Part shown: positions 35,169 through 44,414 of the stretch, piece by piece
Position numbering within the stretch: position 1 is the first letter of the stretch
Layout: each line of letters opens with the position of its first letter
Assembly: GCF_031583025.1 (NCBI RefSeq)
Contig: NZ_CP134062.1
Span: 4,154,001-4,218,000, forward strand
Direction of reading: 5' to 3'
Length of the DNA stretch: 64,000 bases
DNA from: Mycobacterium sp. Z3061
GTDB lineage: Bacteria; Actinomycetota; Actinomycetes; Mycobacteriales; Mycobacteriaceae
Translations under genes and position numbers: made by a program
The notes under the pieces: generated by a model
Database searches by the model: none
Seen by the model: only the letters and a program-made list of their open reading frames with translations
What the model was told of the DNA's origin: nothing

Positions 35169-35627
35169 TTGACACGCGCGAAGGCCGCCGCGAAACTCCG
35201 CATGCTCGACGAAGCGGGCGTCGACACGATCATCGACCTCACCGAGGACGTCGACGGTCTTGAGCCGTATTCGAACCTGCTCGACGAAATCACCGCCGGC
35301 AACGGCCGATCGATCCGGCGCTACCGCCACCCCATCCCCGACAACCACGTCATCGACGACGCCGGCTATGACGACATCCTGGCGCGAATCAACGACGAAA
35401 TCAATTCGGGCAGAACTGTTTACGTTCACTGCTGGGGAGGGCGCGGTCGCACCTCCACCGTGGTCGGGTGCTGGCTCATCGAGAAGGGACTCGATTACGA
35501 CGCGACAATCGCCCGACTCAAGGAGTTGCGATGCAACACCAGGAAGTCGCACATTCCCGTCCCTGAGTCACGTTCGCAACACGAGGTCCTGCGGCGGCGC
35601 GCTGAGCGCAAACAGTCGACCACGTAG
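35169..35627 (+). CDS. Dual-specificity (rhodanese/phosphatase superfamily) phosphatase
   Basis: 152 residues as translatable from TTG 35169; the full frame would begin at 35088. The catalytic P-loop is VHCWGGRGRTST (HC-x5-RT; Cys nucleophile and Arg), with a likely general-acid region at PIPDNHVIDDAGYDD. This is the expected third member of ARPP systems, in which rhodanese/phosphatase proteins are predicted to remove a phosphate from an ADP-ribose- or RNA-linked product. The catalytic core is intact, but the normal N-terminus containing WWVKPNQLLAGEYPG is cut off by an early stop. It may be poorly translated or inactive in this strain, unless the stop is a sequencing error. Confidence 0.78.
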   Translation: MTRAKAAAKLRMLDEAGVDTIIDLTEDVDGLEPYSNLLDEITAGNGRSIRRYRHPIPDNHVIDDAGYDDILARINDEINSGRTVYVHCWGGRGRTSTVVGCWLIEKGLDYDATIARLKELRCNTRKSHIPVPESRSQHEVLRRRAERKQSTT

Positions 35628-35832
35628 TGCCGTCCAAGGTCGACACCCGCGTGACGGCGTGGTCACGCTTGTCGACGAGATGTTCATGGCGACAGAGCGA
35701 TCCAGTTAAACACCGTGACGCCCGTTCAACGGGCGCACTGCCGAGGAGGTAGCGGGTCCGACAACGCCGATCTGGTCCGTGACTGAGCACAGCGACGCCG
35801 CCTCGTCGACGGCGGTGACGGCGTGGCTTCGG

Positions 35833-36906
35833 TCATCGGACGAGCCCCCGCCGATTCCTCATGTGCAGTACGTGTGCACCGGAGCGACCGCGGTATTCGG
35901 TGGGCGGTTCCCCGAACCATCGAGTGAATGCGCGGGTGAACGCTGATGTCTCGCTGTAGCCGAGCCGGTTGGCGACATCGGCGACGGGCATGCCGACTTG
36001 AAGGAGCTCTATGGCGAGTGTCGCGCGAATCTCGGAGATCAGGGTGCGCCAGGTAGTTCCCTCTTCGAGAAGTCGTCGCCGCAGTGTGCGTGGATGCAGA
36101 TACAGCGATTCGGCCACCTGTTCCAGGCTGGGCATGCCGGCGGGATTGCTCAGGAGATGGGACCGCACCGCGGCCGCCGTGCCTGCCCGTTGACTGCGCC
36201 GTTGGACGAGTGTTTCGCATTGTTCGATACACAGACGCATGGTCGGGGTGTCGGCTTGCGGCAGGGCTTTGTCAGCCATCGCCAGTGGCATGATGACGCG
36301 GTTTCTCGGTCGGTCGAAAGCGACGTTGACGATAGGGAGCAGTGCGATCGACTCGCTGATGTGCCGATCCTCTTCGGAGACCTCGACTTGAATGTCGTCG
36401 GCGTACTCCTCGATCAGTGCGCCCAGGAACGGCGCGAGTGTCATCGCGAGCGCTGCGGTATCACGGGCGACGAGGAACGATCGAACGTCCGACGGCAGGT
36501 GTGTGGCGTCGAAGTCCAGCCTCAACGAGGTGTCGTCCTCGGATCGCGTGACTTTGATCTGCAAGGACGTCAGCGCGAAGAACCGCAGCGCTAACGAAAT
36601 GAGGTCACGCAGTGTGGGGCATGACATCACGGCAAACCCGAACACGCCGAGGCTGGTGATGTTGAATCGGAGCCCGGTCAACATTCCCAGGTAGGCCGGG
36701 TCGGCTGGCAATCGGTGCGCGATATTGCGAATCGCGGTCAATTCGTCGGCGTCGGAAACGTCGGCGTCGGGATCGTCGAGCGCGGATTCGCTGATTCTCG
36801 TTCCTGCGAGAACCTCGCCTGCGGAGAGTCCATGGTCGACCGCTACCCCGCACAGATGTCGCGTCGCGACGATCGGATGTCGCAACGGCTGGGTGTAGAG
36901 ATCCAT
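35833..36906 (-). CDS. AraC-family transcription regulator (Rv1395-like)
   Basis: 357 residues. The N-terminal two thirds matches the arabinose-binding-like domain of the AraC subgroup with AYLGMLTGLRFN and FGFAVMSCPTLRDLI. The C-terminal double helix-turn-helix has LRRRLLEEGTTWRTLI and VADVANRLGYSETSAFTRAF with RWFGEPPTEYR. It is divergent from cyp132 with 178 bases between, as in M. tuberculosis where Rv1395 controls the divergent cyp132 (Rv1394c). It most likely controls the P450-SDR-monooxygenase operon and itself. The inducer is unknown. Confidence 0.92.
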   Translation of the reverse strand: MDLYTQPLRHPIVATRHLCGVAVDHGLSAGEVLAGTRISESALDDPDADVSDADELTAIRNIAHRLPADPAYLGMLTGLRFNITSLGVFGFAVMSCPTLRDLISLALRFFALTSLQIKVTRSEDDTSLRLDFDATHLPSDVRSFLVARDTAALAMTLAPFLGALIEEYADDIQVEVSEEDRHISESIALLPIVNVAFDRPRNRVIMPLAMADKALPQADTPTMRLCIEQCETLVQRRSQRAGTAAAVRSHLLSNPAGMPSLEQVAESLYLHPRTLRRRLLEEGTTWRTLISEIRATLAIELLQVGMPVADVANRLGYSETSAFTRAFTRWFGEPPTEYRGRSGAHVLHMRNRRGLVR

Positions 36907-37084
36907 CTCGATGCCCGCTCCTTTCCGCAGCCGGCGCCTTGGCCGCAGCCAAGCATCCGATGTCCTGATATGTCAACAACTTGTCCTTTTGGGTCATTCA
37001 CGGGGGCTGGAGTCGGACCCTAGCGTTGAAGTCGGATTCAGATCCGGGGTTTTCCCGCGGTCGAGAGCGACAAGGGAGTCATCC
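36907..37084. promoter_or_regulatory. Divergent promoter region between the AraC regulator and cyp132
   Basis: 178 bases separating two divergent start codons. The AraC-type protein would be expected to bind here. No clear palindrome or direct repeat was picked out by eye. The region has an AT-richer stretch around 36960-37000 (CAACTTGTCCTTTTGGG). A weak call made by position. Confidence 0.4.
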
Positions 37085-38623
37085 ATGACGACTGCGTTGA
37101 CACGCGAAACCAGCACCGCCGCATCCTCGGCGGATCGCACGGTCGAGCGGCAAGTTGGAGGATTGCGCGCTGCCATCCAGGCTCTGCAAGTTGGGTTGTC
37201 GATCAGCCGGGGTGTGCTGCCACGCGCATTGAACACGAACCTGCGCGAATTCCGCATCGGCATGCGCCGGTTCGTAGTGGCTCGTCATCCAGAGGTGGTC
37301 GAATACATCCTGGTCAGAAATCGTCTCAACTACGTCAAGTCGACGGAGTACGAGCCCATCCGTGGCGCCGCCGGCGTCAACCTACTCACCGACGAGGGCG
37401 AGTCATGGGCGTTGCACCGACAGGTGCTCAACCCGATGTTCGCCAAACGTCACCTCAACCAACTGATCGGTCTCATGGTCGATCCGATCGAAGACATGGT
37501 GACCACCCGCGCGGCCCAGTCGGGATACCTGACCTTCGACATGCACGAAGAAATGGTGCAGATGACGCTGCGCGTCGTCGCGAACAGCCTTTTCAGCCAA
37601 GACTTCGGTGCGGTTGTCGAACATATGCACGACATGGTGACGCGCGGGATGCGCATCACCGAGGTGCTGCTGCGGCTCGGTCTGGTCGGAGCGCTGCCGC
37701 GACCGATGTGGCGCCTCCTCATTGCCACGGCGTACTCAAGACTCCCCACTCCGCCGCCGTTCGCGGAGATTCAAGAGATCGCGCAAGGTCTGGACAAGGC
37801 GGTCAACGACATCGTGGACGACCGGATCGCGAATCCGACTCGCTCGCCGGACCTGCTCAACATGCTCCTCCATGCCGAGGAGGGAACCTGGCCGCGCCAG
37901 CGCGTACGCGACGAGGCGCTGACATTCATGCTCGCCGGACACGAAACCACGGCCAACGCGCTGTCGTGGTTCTGGTACCTGATGGCGATCAATCCCGAAG
38001 CCCGCGACCGGATGCTCGATGAAATCGACACCGTCCTGAAAGGGCGGCGCGTCGACCTCGACGCCCTGAGCAACCTGCCGTGGACCACGGCATGCGTGCA
38101 GGAATCTCAGCGCTACTTCTCCGCGGTCCCGATGATCGTGCGCACGGCACTCGAGGACGACGAGATCGACGGACATCGGGTGCGGAAGGGCACGAACGTA
38201 TTCATCCCGATCCATGCGATTCATCACGACGAGTACTTCTGGGAAAATCCGGAGGAATTCAACCCGCGCCGATTCCTGCCCGGCGCGCCCCGATTCCACC
38301 GCTTCGCGTACCTACCGTTCGGTGGTGGCCGCCGCGTGTGCATCGGTCAGAGTTTCGCGCTCATGGAAATGGTCGCCATTGCGGCCGCGATGAGTCAGCG
38401 GTTCGTGTTCGACATCGCCCCGGGCCACCCGGTCGAGCCGGCCCAGTCACTGACCCTGCGCCCGCTGCACGGACTTTGGATGGTCGCCAAGCGACGCCCG
38501 CCCGTCGAGATGATCCCTGACGCTGCGGTTGCGACACCGGCATGCTCGAAATCTGCCGACGCCGAGCCGGCCATTTTGGTGGCCGGTTGCCCGGTCCACG
38601 ACCGAGAGGAGAAATCTCGATGA
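37085..38623 (+). CDS. cyp132: Cytochrome P450 CYP132
   Basis: 512 residues from ATG 37085 (MTTALTRETS). The P450 signature is complete: I-helix AGHETTANALSWFW, ESQR (ExxR), and heme loop FGGGRRVCIGQSF with the cysteine ligand. Segments such as ALTFMLAGHETTANA and YLPFGGGRR match M. tuberculosis CYP132 as I remember it, and the divergent AraC neighbour is the same. It has about 50 more residues than Rv1394c, mainly a longer C-terminal tail with three cysteines (PACSKSAD, VAGCPVHD). A heme monooxygenase whose substrate is unknown. Overlaps the SDR gene by 4 bases (ATGA). Confidence 0.93.
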   Translation: MTTALTRETSTAASSADRTVERQVGGLRAAIQALQVGLSISRGVLPRALNTNLREFRIGMRRFVVARHPEVVEYILVRNRLNYVKSTEYEPIRGAAGVNLLTDEGESWALHRQVLNPMFAKRHLNQLIGLMVDPIEDMVTTRAAQSGYLTFDMHEEMVQMTLRVVANSLFSQDFGAVVEHMHDMVTRGMRITEVLLRLGLVGALPRPMWRLLIATAYSRLPTPPPFAEIQEIAQGLDKAVNDIVDDRIANPTRSPDLLNMLLHAEEGTWPRQRVRDEALTFMLAGHETTANALSWFWYLMAINPEARDRMLDEIDTVLKGRRVDLDALSNLPWTTACVQESQRYFSAVPMIVRTALEDDEIDGHRVRKGTNVFIPIHAIHHDEYFWENPEEFNPRRFLPGAPRFHRFAYLPFGGGRRVCIGQSFALMEMVAIAAAMSQRFVFDIAPGHPVEPAQSLTLRPLHGLWMVAKRRPPVEMIPDAAVATPACSKSADAEPAILVAGCPVHDREEKSR

Positions 38624-39408
38624 GTGGCATCGCCGCACCTGCCTTAGTGGTCGTCACCGGAGCCGGCAGCGGTATCGGGCGCGCCACCGCGCTCGCCTTC
38701 GCTCAGCGCGGCGCCACCGCCGTGTGCGTCGACATCAATGAAGCGGCCGCCAAGGAAACCGCCACGATGTGCGGCGGCGAGAGCACCGGTCGGGTCTGCG
38801 ACGTCGGCGACGCCGCAGCGGTCCGCGACCTGACGGCCGATGTGGAATCGCAGTTAGGTCCGGTCGAAGTGTTGGTCAACAACGCCGGCGTCGGGCTCGG
38901 TGGCGACTTCCTCGACCATTCGCCTGAGGACTGGGCCTGGATTCGATCGGTCAACCTCGACGGTGTCGTCAACGGGTGTCACGCGTTCGGCCGGGCCATG
39001 ATGGAGCGTCGGCGCGGTCAGGTCGTCAACATCGCCTCCGGCCTCGGCTACGTCCCGAGCCGCCGGACGGCCGAGTACTGCGCCACGAAGGCGGCGGTCA
39101 TGATGCTCACCGAATGCCTGCGTTCGGACTGGGCTCGCCACGGTGTCGGCGTCAGTGTGATCTGCCCCGGTGTCATCAACACACCGCTGCTGGAGGCGTC
39201 GCGCCTTGGCGGGGTGTCGGCCAGGGAACATGACCGTTTTTTGTGGCTATTCGAGCATGGGCATTCGCCGCAGATCGTCGCCGGCGCTATCGTCCGCGCC
39301 GCCGCCAACAACCATGGTGTGGTCCCGGTCGGCCTCGAATCGCATCTCGGCTACTACGCGATGAAGCTGCTTCCCGAGCGGTTACGTGGATTGGTGGCAC
39401 GGCTGTGA
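38620..39408 (+). CDS. Short-chain dehydrogenase/reductase
   Basis: 262 residues. ATG 38620 overlaps the P450 stop by 4 bases, so translation is coupled. The Rossmann motif is TGAGSGIGRATA, with VNNAGVG and the catalytic tetrad region NIASGLGYVPS ... YCATKAAV (Ser, Tyr, Lys). NAD(P) preference: the VCVDIN segment has Asp after the second strand, favouring NAD(H). It is between a P450 and a Baeyer-Villiger-type monooxygenase, a setting that suggests stepwise oxidation of an alicyclic, terpenoid or sterol-like compound. The substrate is unknown. Confidence 0.92.
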   Translation: MSGIAAPALVVVTGAGSGIGRATALAFAQRGATAVCVDINEAAAKETATMCGGESTGRVCDVGDAAAVRDLTADVESQLGPVEVLVNNAGVGLGGDFLDHSPEDWAWIRSVNLDGVVNGCHAFGRAMMERRRGQVVNIASGLGYVPSRRTAEYCATKAAVMMLTECLRSDWARHGVGVSVICPGVINTPLLEASRLGGVSAREHDRFLWLFEHGHSPQIVAGAIVRAAANNHGVVPVGLESHLGYYAMKLLPERLRGLVARL

Positions 39409-40904
39409 CAACGCAAGAAATGAAGCAAACGATCGACACCATTATCGTCGGCGCCGGATTCTCCGGTATCGGCGCCGCGATCAAACTGTCTGAAGCCGGG
39501 TTCGACGACTGGCTGATCCTCGAGGACGGCGCCGGTGTCGGCGGCACGTGGTACTGGAACACCTACCCGGGTGTCGCCGTGGATATTCCGTCCTTCAGCT
39601 ACCAATTCAGCTTCGCCCAGCGCACCGACTGGTCTCGTTCCTACGCCCCCGGCAGCGAACTCAAGCGCTACGCCGACGACCTCGTCGACCAGTACCGGAT
39701 TCGCGACCGCATCCGCTTCAATAGCCGCGTCACCCGTGCGAGCTGGGATGAGGGCGGGCGCCTCTGGCGCATCGACCTCGGTGACGGCACCCGATACTCG
39801 GCTCGATTCCTCCTCAACGCCAGCGGTGTGCTCACGACCCCGAAGCTCCCTGACATCGCGGGATTGGACACCTTCACGGGAACGATGCTGCACACCGCCC
39901 GCTGGGATCATTCGATCGACATCGCCGGCAAACGCGTGGGCATCATCGGCACCGGCGCTTCGGCCATCCAGGTGATCCCCGCAATCGCACCGGATGTCGC
40001 CAAACTGACCGTTTTCCAGCGCACCCCGATTTGGTGCTTCCCGAAACCGGACATTCCGTTGCCGCTTCCGCTTCGCGCCGGAATGCGGATACCCGGTGCG
40101 CGCGCACTCACCAGGCTCTTGAGCCAGACGTTCGTCGAAGCGACTTTCCCGTTCCCGGCGCATTTCCATACCACCTTCCCGGCGGCGAAATACGGCGAGG
40201 CGGTCGGGAAGTGGTGGCTGCGCCAGCAGGTGGATGATCCGGCGGTGCGGGCCAAGCTCACGCCGCAGTACGGACTTGGATGCAAGCGCCCGAGCTTCCA
40301 CAATTCCTACCTCGCGACCTATAACCGGCCGAACGTAGCGCTGGAGACGACCTCGATCAGCGAGGTCACCGCGACCGGTCTGCGTACCAGAGACGGTGTA
40401 CTTCACGAGCTCGATGTGCTCATCCTCGCCACGGGATTCAAGGTGATGGAAGCGGACAACATCCCGACTTATGACCTCTTGGGGGTACGGGGCGAACTGT
40501 TGTCAGAGTTCTGGGACCGCAACCGGCTGCAGGCGTATGCCGGCGTGTCGATTCCGGGGTTCCCGAACTTTTTCACCGTGTTCGGCCCGTACGGCTACAA
40601 CGGTTCGTCGTACTTTGCGCTCATCGAGGCACAGACCCACCACATCGTGCGCTGCCTCAAGCAGGCACGAAAGGTCGGCGCGGGCCGAATCGAAGTCAAA
40701 GACGAAGCGAACTTCCGATACTTCGCCGCCCAGCTCCAAAAGCAGGCGACATCGGTATTCCGCAATCAGCCGTGTTCGAATTCGCACAGCTACTACTTCG
40801 ACAAGAACGGCGACGTCGCCCTACGTCCCGCAACCACCGCCGGAGTGGTGTGGCACAGCCGCTTCTTCCCCCTCGACGACTACACCTTCGGTCGCGCATC
40901 GTGA
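39405..40904 (+). CDS. Flavin-containing Baeyer-Villiger-type monooxygenase
   Basis: 499 residues from GTG 39405, which overlaps the SDR stop (GTGA). An ATG 15 bases later is an alternative. The FAD-binding site is GAGFSGIGAAIKL. The fingerprint FTGTMLHTARWD fits the F-x-G-x3-H-x3-W pattern of Baeyer-Villiger monooxygenases, and GTGASAIQVIP is the second, NADPH-type dinucleotide motif. The M. tuberculosis region near cyp132 also carries a monooxygenase (Rv1393c). It could convert a ketone made by the P450 and SDR into an ester or lactone. Inference from family and operon only. Confidence 0.92.
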   Translation: MTTQEMKQTIDTIIVGAGFSGIGAAIKLSEAGFDDWLILEDGAGVGGTWYWNTYPGVAVDIPSFSYQFSFAQRTDWSRSYAPGSELKRYADDLVDQYRIRDRIRFNSRVTRASWDEGGRLWRIDLGDGTRYSARFLLNASGVLTTPKLPDIAGLDTFTGTMLHTARWDHSIDIAGKRVGIIGTGASAIQVIPAIAPDVAKLTVFQRTPIWCFPKPDIPLPLPLRAGMRIPGARALTRLLSQTFVEATFPFPAHFHTTFPAAKYGEAVGKWWLRQQVDDPAVRAKLTPQYGLGCKRPSFHNSYLATYNRPNVALETTSISEVTATGLRTRDGVLHELDVLILATGFKVMEADNIPTYDLLGVRGELLSEFWDRNRLQAYAGVSIPGFPNFFTVFGPYGYNGSSYFALIEAQTHHIVRCLKQARKVGAGRIEVKDEANFRYFAAQLQKQATSVFRNQPCSNSHSYYFDKNGDVALRPATTAGVVWHSRFFPLDDYTFGRAS

Positions 40905-41251
40905 GCCCGCGCAACCGCAGCGTCGCATGCGGGCGTGCGGTGATCGATGGCGTTCCGACACGGTTGGTTGCCAGCCGCGGGCGTGGTCCTGTGGGCTTGC
41001 TACTGCACGGGTACACCGATTCCGCGCACACCCGGGTTCCCGTCATCCAACGCTTAGGGTCCGGCAGCGCCGCGCGGTCGCCGTCGATCTTTCTGGGCAC
41101 GGCGAAACCGCGGAGTTGGTGGCGCCGTCGCTGGCTGACTTCGACACGTTCGTCACCCCGGCCGTCCAACACGTCGACGACAGGCCGAGTCGCCGAACTC
41201 ATCTACGAACCCGACATTCACCACGAACGTATCGGCGCGGCAACCGGCTGA
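40901..41251 (+). pseudogene. Alpha/beta hydrolase fragment, frameshifted and truncated
   Basis: The frame from GTG 40901, which overlaps the monooxygenase stop, reads VACGRAVIDGVPTRLVASRG and GLLLHGYTDSAHTRVPVIQR, a typical hydrolase oxyanion-loop start (LLHGYTD). Near 41060 the frame fails. The continuation AVAVDLSGHGETAELVAPSL is readable in another frame (LSGHGET is the usual strand-loop of this fold). The protein has no nucleophile elbow or catalytic triad end before the IS30-like scrap. If intact it would have completed the operon, for example by opening a lactone from the monooxygenase. Confidence 0.7.
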
Positions 41252-41352
41252 AGATCGACTTCGCAGACCCGCCCTTCACCGGGCAACGCGGCACTAACGA
41301 GTACACCAACGGGCTTGTGCGCCAGTACTTACCGAATAAAACCGACCGCAAC
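41248..41352 (+). mobile_element. Remnant of an IS30-family transposase
   Basis: Translation gives FADPPFTGQRGTNEYTNGLV, then RQYLPNKTDRN. This corresponds to the very conserved C-terminal DDE region of IS30-type transposases (F-ADP-x-x-x-x-QRG-NEN-NGLLRQYLPKGTDL). Only about 35 codons remain and the catalytic Glu position (NENT) reads NEYT. No inverted repeats or other parts of the element were found. It immediately follows the truncated hydrolase, so insertion and later decay of this element probably caused the truncation. Confidence 0.7.
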
Positions 41353-41397
41353 CTCGGGAGCGGCGAGCAACTCCCATTTTCCTGAAAGGAAGTATTG

Positions 41398-42543
41398 ATG
41401 ACGCAGTCCCGCCCAGACTGGATGACCGATGAGTTACAGGCGGTGCGCGAGCTTGCGCGCGACTTCTTCGCCAAGGAAGTCACGCCCAACATCGACAGAT
41501 TCATCGGGCAGCACCATGTCGACCGGGATCTGTGGACCAAGGCCGGTCAGGCCGGTCTCCTGTGCATGTCGATACCCGAGGAGTACGGCGGCGGCGGCGG
41601 TACGTTCGCGCACGAAGCGATAATGATCGAGGAGCAGGCTCGCGCCTTTGATACCTCGTGGGGGGTGAGCCTCCATAACGCAATCGTGGCGCACTACCTG
41701 CTGGCCTACGGTACCGAGGACCAGAAACTGCGGTGGTTGCCGCCTATGGCCGCCGGCGAAGTGGTGAGCGCGATCGCAATGACGGAACCGGGCACCGGAT
41801 CCGACCTGCAGAATATTCGAACCAAGGCCCTCCGCGAAGGCGATGAATACGTCGTCAATGGGTCGAAGACGTTTATTACCAATGGATCACAGGCCGATTT
41901 AGTGATCGCCGTTGTGAAAACCGATACCACCCAGGCCGCGAGCGGGATCTCGCTGGTACTGGTGGAGTCCGATCGACCGGGCTACCGATGCGGGCGAGTG
42001 CTGGACAAGCTGGGCCAACGGGGGCAGGACACCGCGGAACTATTCTTCGACGAAGTCCGCATCCCGGTTTCAAATCTTCTTGGCACCACCGAGGGCCAGG
42101 GGTTCATCCAGCTGATGCAACAACTTCCGCAAGAGCGGCTGATCATCGCCGTCGGCTCAGTGGCCGGCATGGAGGCGGCCCTGGCACACACGATCCGTTA
42201 CACCAAGGACCGGCACGCCTTCGGCAAGCCGATCTTCGCCTTCCAGAACACCAAGTTCAAACTCGCCGAGGTCGCCACCGAAACCAAGATCGCCCGCATC
42301 TTCGTCGACGACTGCATAACAAGACATCTGCGCGGCGAACTCGACATCCCGACGGTGGCAATGGCGAAGTGGTGGACCACCGAGCGCGCCATGTCCGTCG
42401 CCGACGAATGTCTGCAACTCCACGGTGGGTACGGCTACATGACCGAATACCCGATTTCGCGGGTCTGGGTCGACAACCGCGTGCAAAAGATCTACGGCGG
42501 GACCAACGAGATCATGAAAGAGATCATCGCGCGATCCCTTTGA
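41398..42543 (+). CDS. Acyl-CoA dehydrogenase
   Basis: 381 residues from ATG 41398 with GAAAGGAAG ribosome site; a TTG one codon upstream is also in frame. The order of motifs fits FadE enzymes: PEEYGGGGG, AIAMTEPGTGSDLQ (flavin and substrate loop), FITNGSQADLVIA, QLHGGYGYMTEYPISR and KIYGGTNEIMKEIIARSL. The catalytic base would lie in the C-terminal IYGGTNEI region. It oxidises an acyl-CoA to the enoyl-CoA with FAD. Downstream of the P450 cluster and the hydrolase scrap, it may act on products of that cluster, but spacing (about 45 bases from the IS remnant) gives no strong link. Confidence 0.93.
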   Translation: MTQSRPDWMTDELQAVRELARDFFAKEVTPNIDRFIGQHHVDRDLWTKAGQAGLLCMSIPEEYGGGGGTFAHEAIMIEEQARAFDTSWGVSLHNAIVAHYLLAYGTEDQKLRWLPPMAAGEVVSAIAMTEPGTGSDLQNIRTKALREGDEYVVNGSKTFITNGSQADLVIAVVKTDTTQAASGISLVLVESDRPGYRCGRVLDKLGQRGQDTAELFFDEVRIPVSNLLGTTEGQGFIQLMQQLPQERLIIAVGSVAGMEAALAHTIRYTKDRHAFGKPIFAFQNTKFKLAEVATETKIARIFVDDCITRHLRGELDIPTVAMAKWWTTERAMSVADECLQLHGGYGYMTEYPISRVWVDNRVQKIYGGTNEIMKEIIARSL

Positions 42544-42743
42544 GGCGCAGAGCAATACATCCCACCAGAAGCCGCAATCGGCTCAGGTCTTGATGTACTG
42601 CGTCGTTGGCATTGCCTCGTCGATTGGGCCAGGCAGCGGCGGGCCAACAGAGTCCTCGTCCAACGCGGGCCACCCGCTTCGTTCTTGCCATCACCCCGAT
42701 GCGTTTGGTGGTTAACGGCTTCGATAGCGATGTCGGGGCTGTA

Positions 42744-44414
42744 CTACCCAGGAAGCTGCAGTCTGCGAGCGAGATCAGGCCCGCCCACGTCTCGGATGAA
42801 AGCTGGGTCCCCACACACCACAAGTTGATCGCGGGCGCGGGACAGCCCGACGTAGAGCCGTTCCCGCGAGCGCTCGAACGCTGCCTGCTCGTTGACGACG
42901 AGCACTATCGCGCGTCGCTCAAGTCCCTTGAAGCCCAACACATGTCCGTAGAAGACCTGCTCTGCATCCCAGAAGCTGTCCCAGTAGGCGGCGTTGCCCG
43001 CGGCTTGTCGCTCCTTCTGCTCGGGGTGCCGGCTGCCGGTGGTCAACAGAGCAACGTCTTCTGGGCGCCATCCTTCGTCCAGGAGTCGGTCGATCTCGTC
43101 GTCGCCGACATCCATCGCGTCGTCCCGCGAGCAGGCCACAAACTTCACGGCGGGGCCATCGCCGCCGAGGAAACGCATCGGGTGATCGACGAGCGGCTGA
43201 AAGGCATTGGCGATCTGCTTGGTGTTGCGGACGTTGTGGTCGAGGATCAGCGGGACCAGCGGAACCGGTGGGGAACCATGCCGGCTGAAAACCCGCTGCC
43301 CCTCATCGCTGAACACGTAAAGTCCGCCTGATTCCTCGTCCTTGAGCGCTGCGAGCAACGGGTCCCACCAGGCGTCGGCGAAGTCCTGCGCTTCATCGAC
43401 CACAATCGAGTCATAGCGGTGGCCGGGCGCCAATTGCCCTGCCAGCTCGGCCATCTGCTGCGGCAGGTCATGTTCCCAGAATTGCACGGTCTGCTCGGTG
43501 CGCAACGATTCGTCCGGGCCCTCCGGTGCGCCCCACAGCACCCCGAGGGCATGGAACTCGCCGACGTAGGCGGGTCGCTGGCGCCGGGGCCAGGCCGCGC
43601 TGACGCGCTCAAGGTAGGACGCCAGGCCATGCGAGTAACACACGAGTGCCACCCGTTGACCTTGCTGTGCAAGCCGGCGGGCCTGCTCGATGGCCAGAAA
43701 GGTCTTGCCGCTGCCGGCACCGCCGCGCACTTCCACCCGGTTGATGAGGCGGATGGCGTCGAGGATGACGGACTGGTGTCCGGTGAGGGTGTCGGCGGTG
43801 TCCTCGTTGGCCAGCGCACGGGCCACGACGTCGCGTTGCGGTAATCCCCTGCCGCTCAACACGGTACCGAGTTGGCTGATTCCATCCTCGGTGATTAGCG
43901 GCCGGTCTAGTTCCTGACGGATGAGGATGTTTCGCAGTTTGTGGACGAGCGTGGGGAGGTCGGTGCGGTCGATGATCTTCCAGCGGGGGCATTCCGGTAG
44001 TGAAAAGTCCTTCGGTAGTTCAACATTGGGCAGAACGACGACGTGGTCCCAACGCATTCGGGCCTGCGTCCAGCGTGGGTCGCTTTCGACGTAGCTGCGC
44101 AGCGCGTAACACGCTTCACGTGCTTGGCGAACGGGCTCAATGTTGAATTGCTTGGCGCCGCGGATCTGGCACCAGCCTTCACCGTCATGCCAGACTTCAC
44201 CGCCTTTGACCTCCAGGCAGACGATGCCGGCGCCCTCGATACCGACGACGAAGTCGACCTCGTGGTCCTTGAGATGGTCGGTGACGCGCTGGTTGGGAAT
44301 CAGGAGGTCGTCAGGCTGCAGTTGGTCGGTCAGCGTGTGGTAGACGCAGCGCTCGGCGCCATTAAGCAGGCGCGGGGTTGGGGCCCGCGGCCGCGTCGAC
44401 TCAGTTTCCGCCAT
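42744..44414 (-). CDS. NERD-domain UvrD/Rep-like helicase
   Basis: About 556 residues from ATG 44414; a start at 44429 is also possible. The N-terminal ~160 residues match a NERD (nuclease-related) domain: DFVVGIEGAGIVCLEVKGGE keeps the D ... E-x-K core of the PD-(D/E)xK-like fold. A superfamily 1 helicase follows: Walker A RGGAGSGKTFLA, SIVVDEAQDF (DEAQ), FSDEGQRV, and near the end LYVGLSRARDQL. Convergent to the acyl-CoA dehydrogenase. Helicase-nuclease fusions of this kind are frequent in defence islands, and this one lies 1.7 kb from the RecQ/DprA pair. A role in DNA processing is inferred. Confidence 0.88.
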   Translation of the reverse strand: MAETESTRPRAPTPRLLNGAERCVYHTLTDQLQPDDLLIPNQRVTDHLKDHEVDFVVGIEGAGIVCLEVKGGEVWHDGEGWCQIRGAKQFNIEPVRQAREACYALRSYVESDPRWTQARMRWDHVVVLPNVELPKDFSLPECPRWKIIDRTDLPTLVHKLRNILIRQELDRPLITEDGISQLGTVLSGRGLPQRDVVARALANEDTADTLTGHQSVILDAIRLINRVEVRGGAGSGKTFLAIEQARRLAQQGQRVALVCYSHGLASYLERVSAAWPRRQRPAYVGEFHALGVLWGAPEGPDESLRTEQTVQFWEHDLPQQMAELAGQLAPGHRYDSIVVDEAQDFADAWWDPLLAALKDEESGGLYVFSDEGQRVFSRHGSPPVPLVPLILDHNVRNTKQIANAFQPLVDHPMRFLGGDGPAVKFVACSRDDAMDVGDDEIDRLLDEGWRPEDVALLTTGSRHPEQKERQAAGNAAYWDSFWDAEQVFYGHVLGFKGLERRAIVLVVNEQAAFERSRERLYVGLSRARDQLVVCGDPAFIRDVGGPDLARRLQLPG

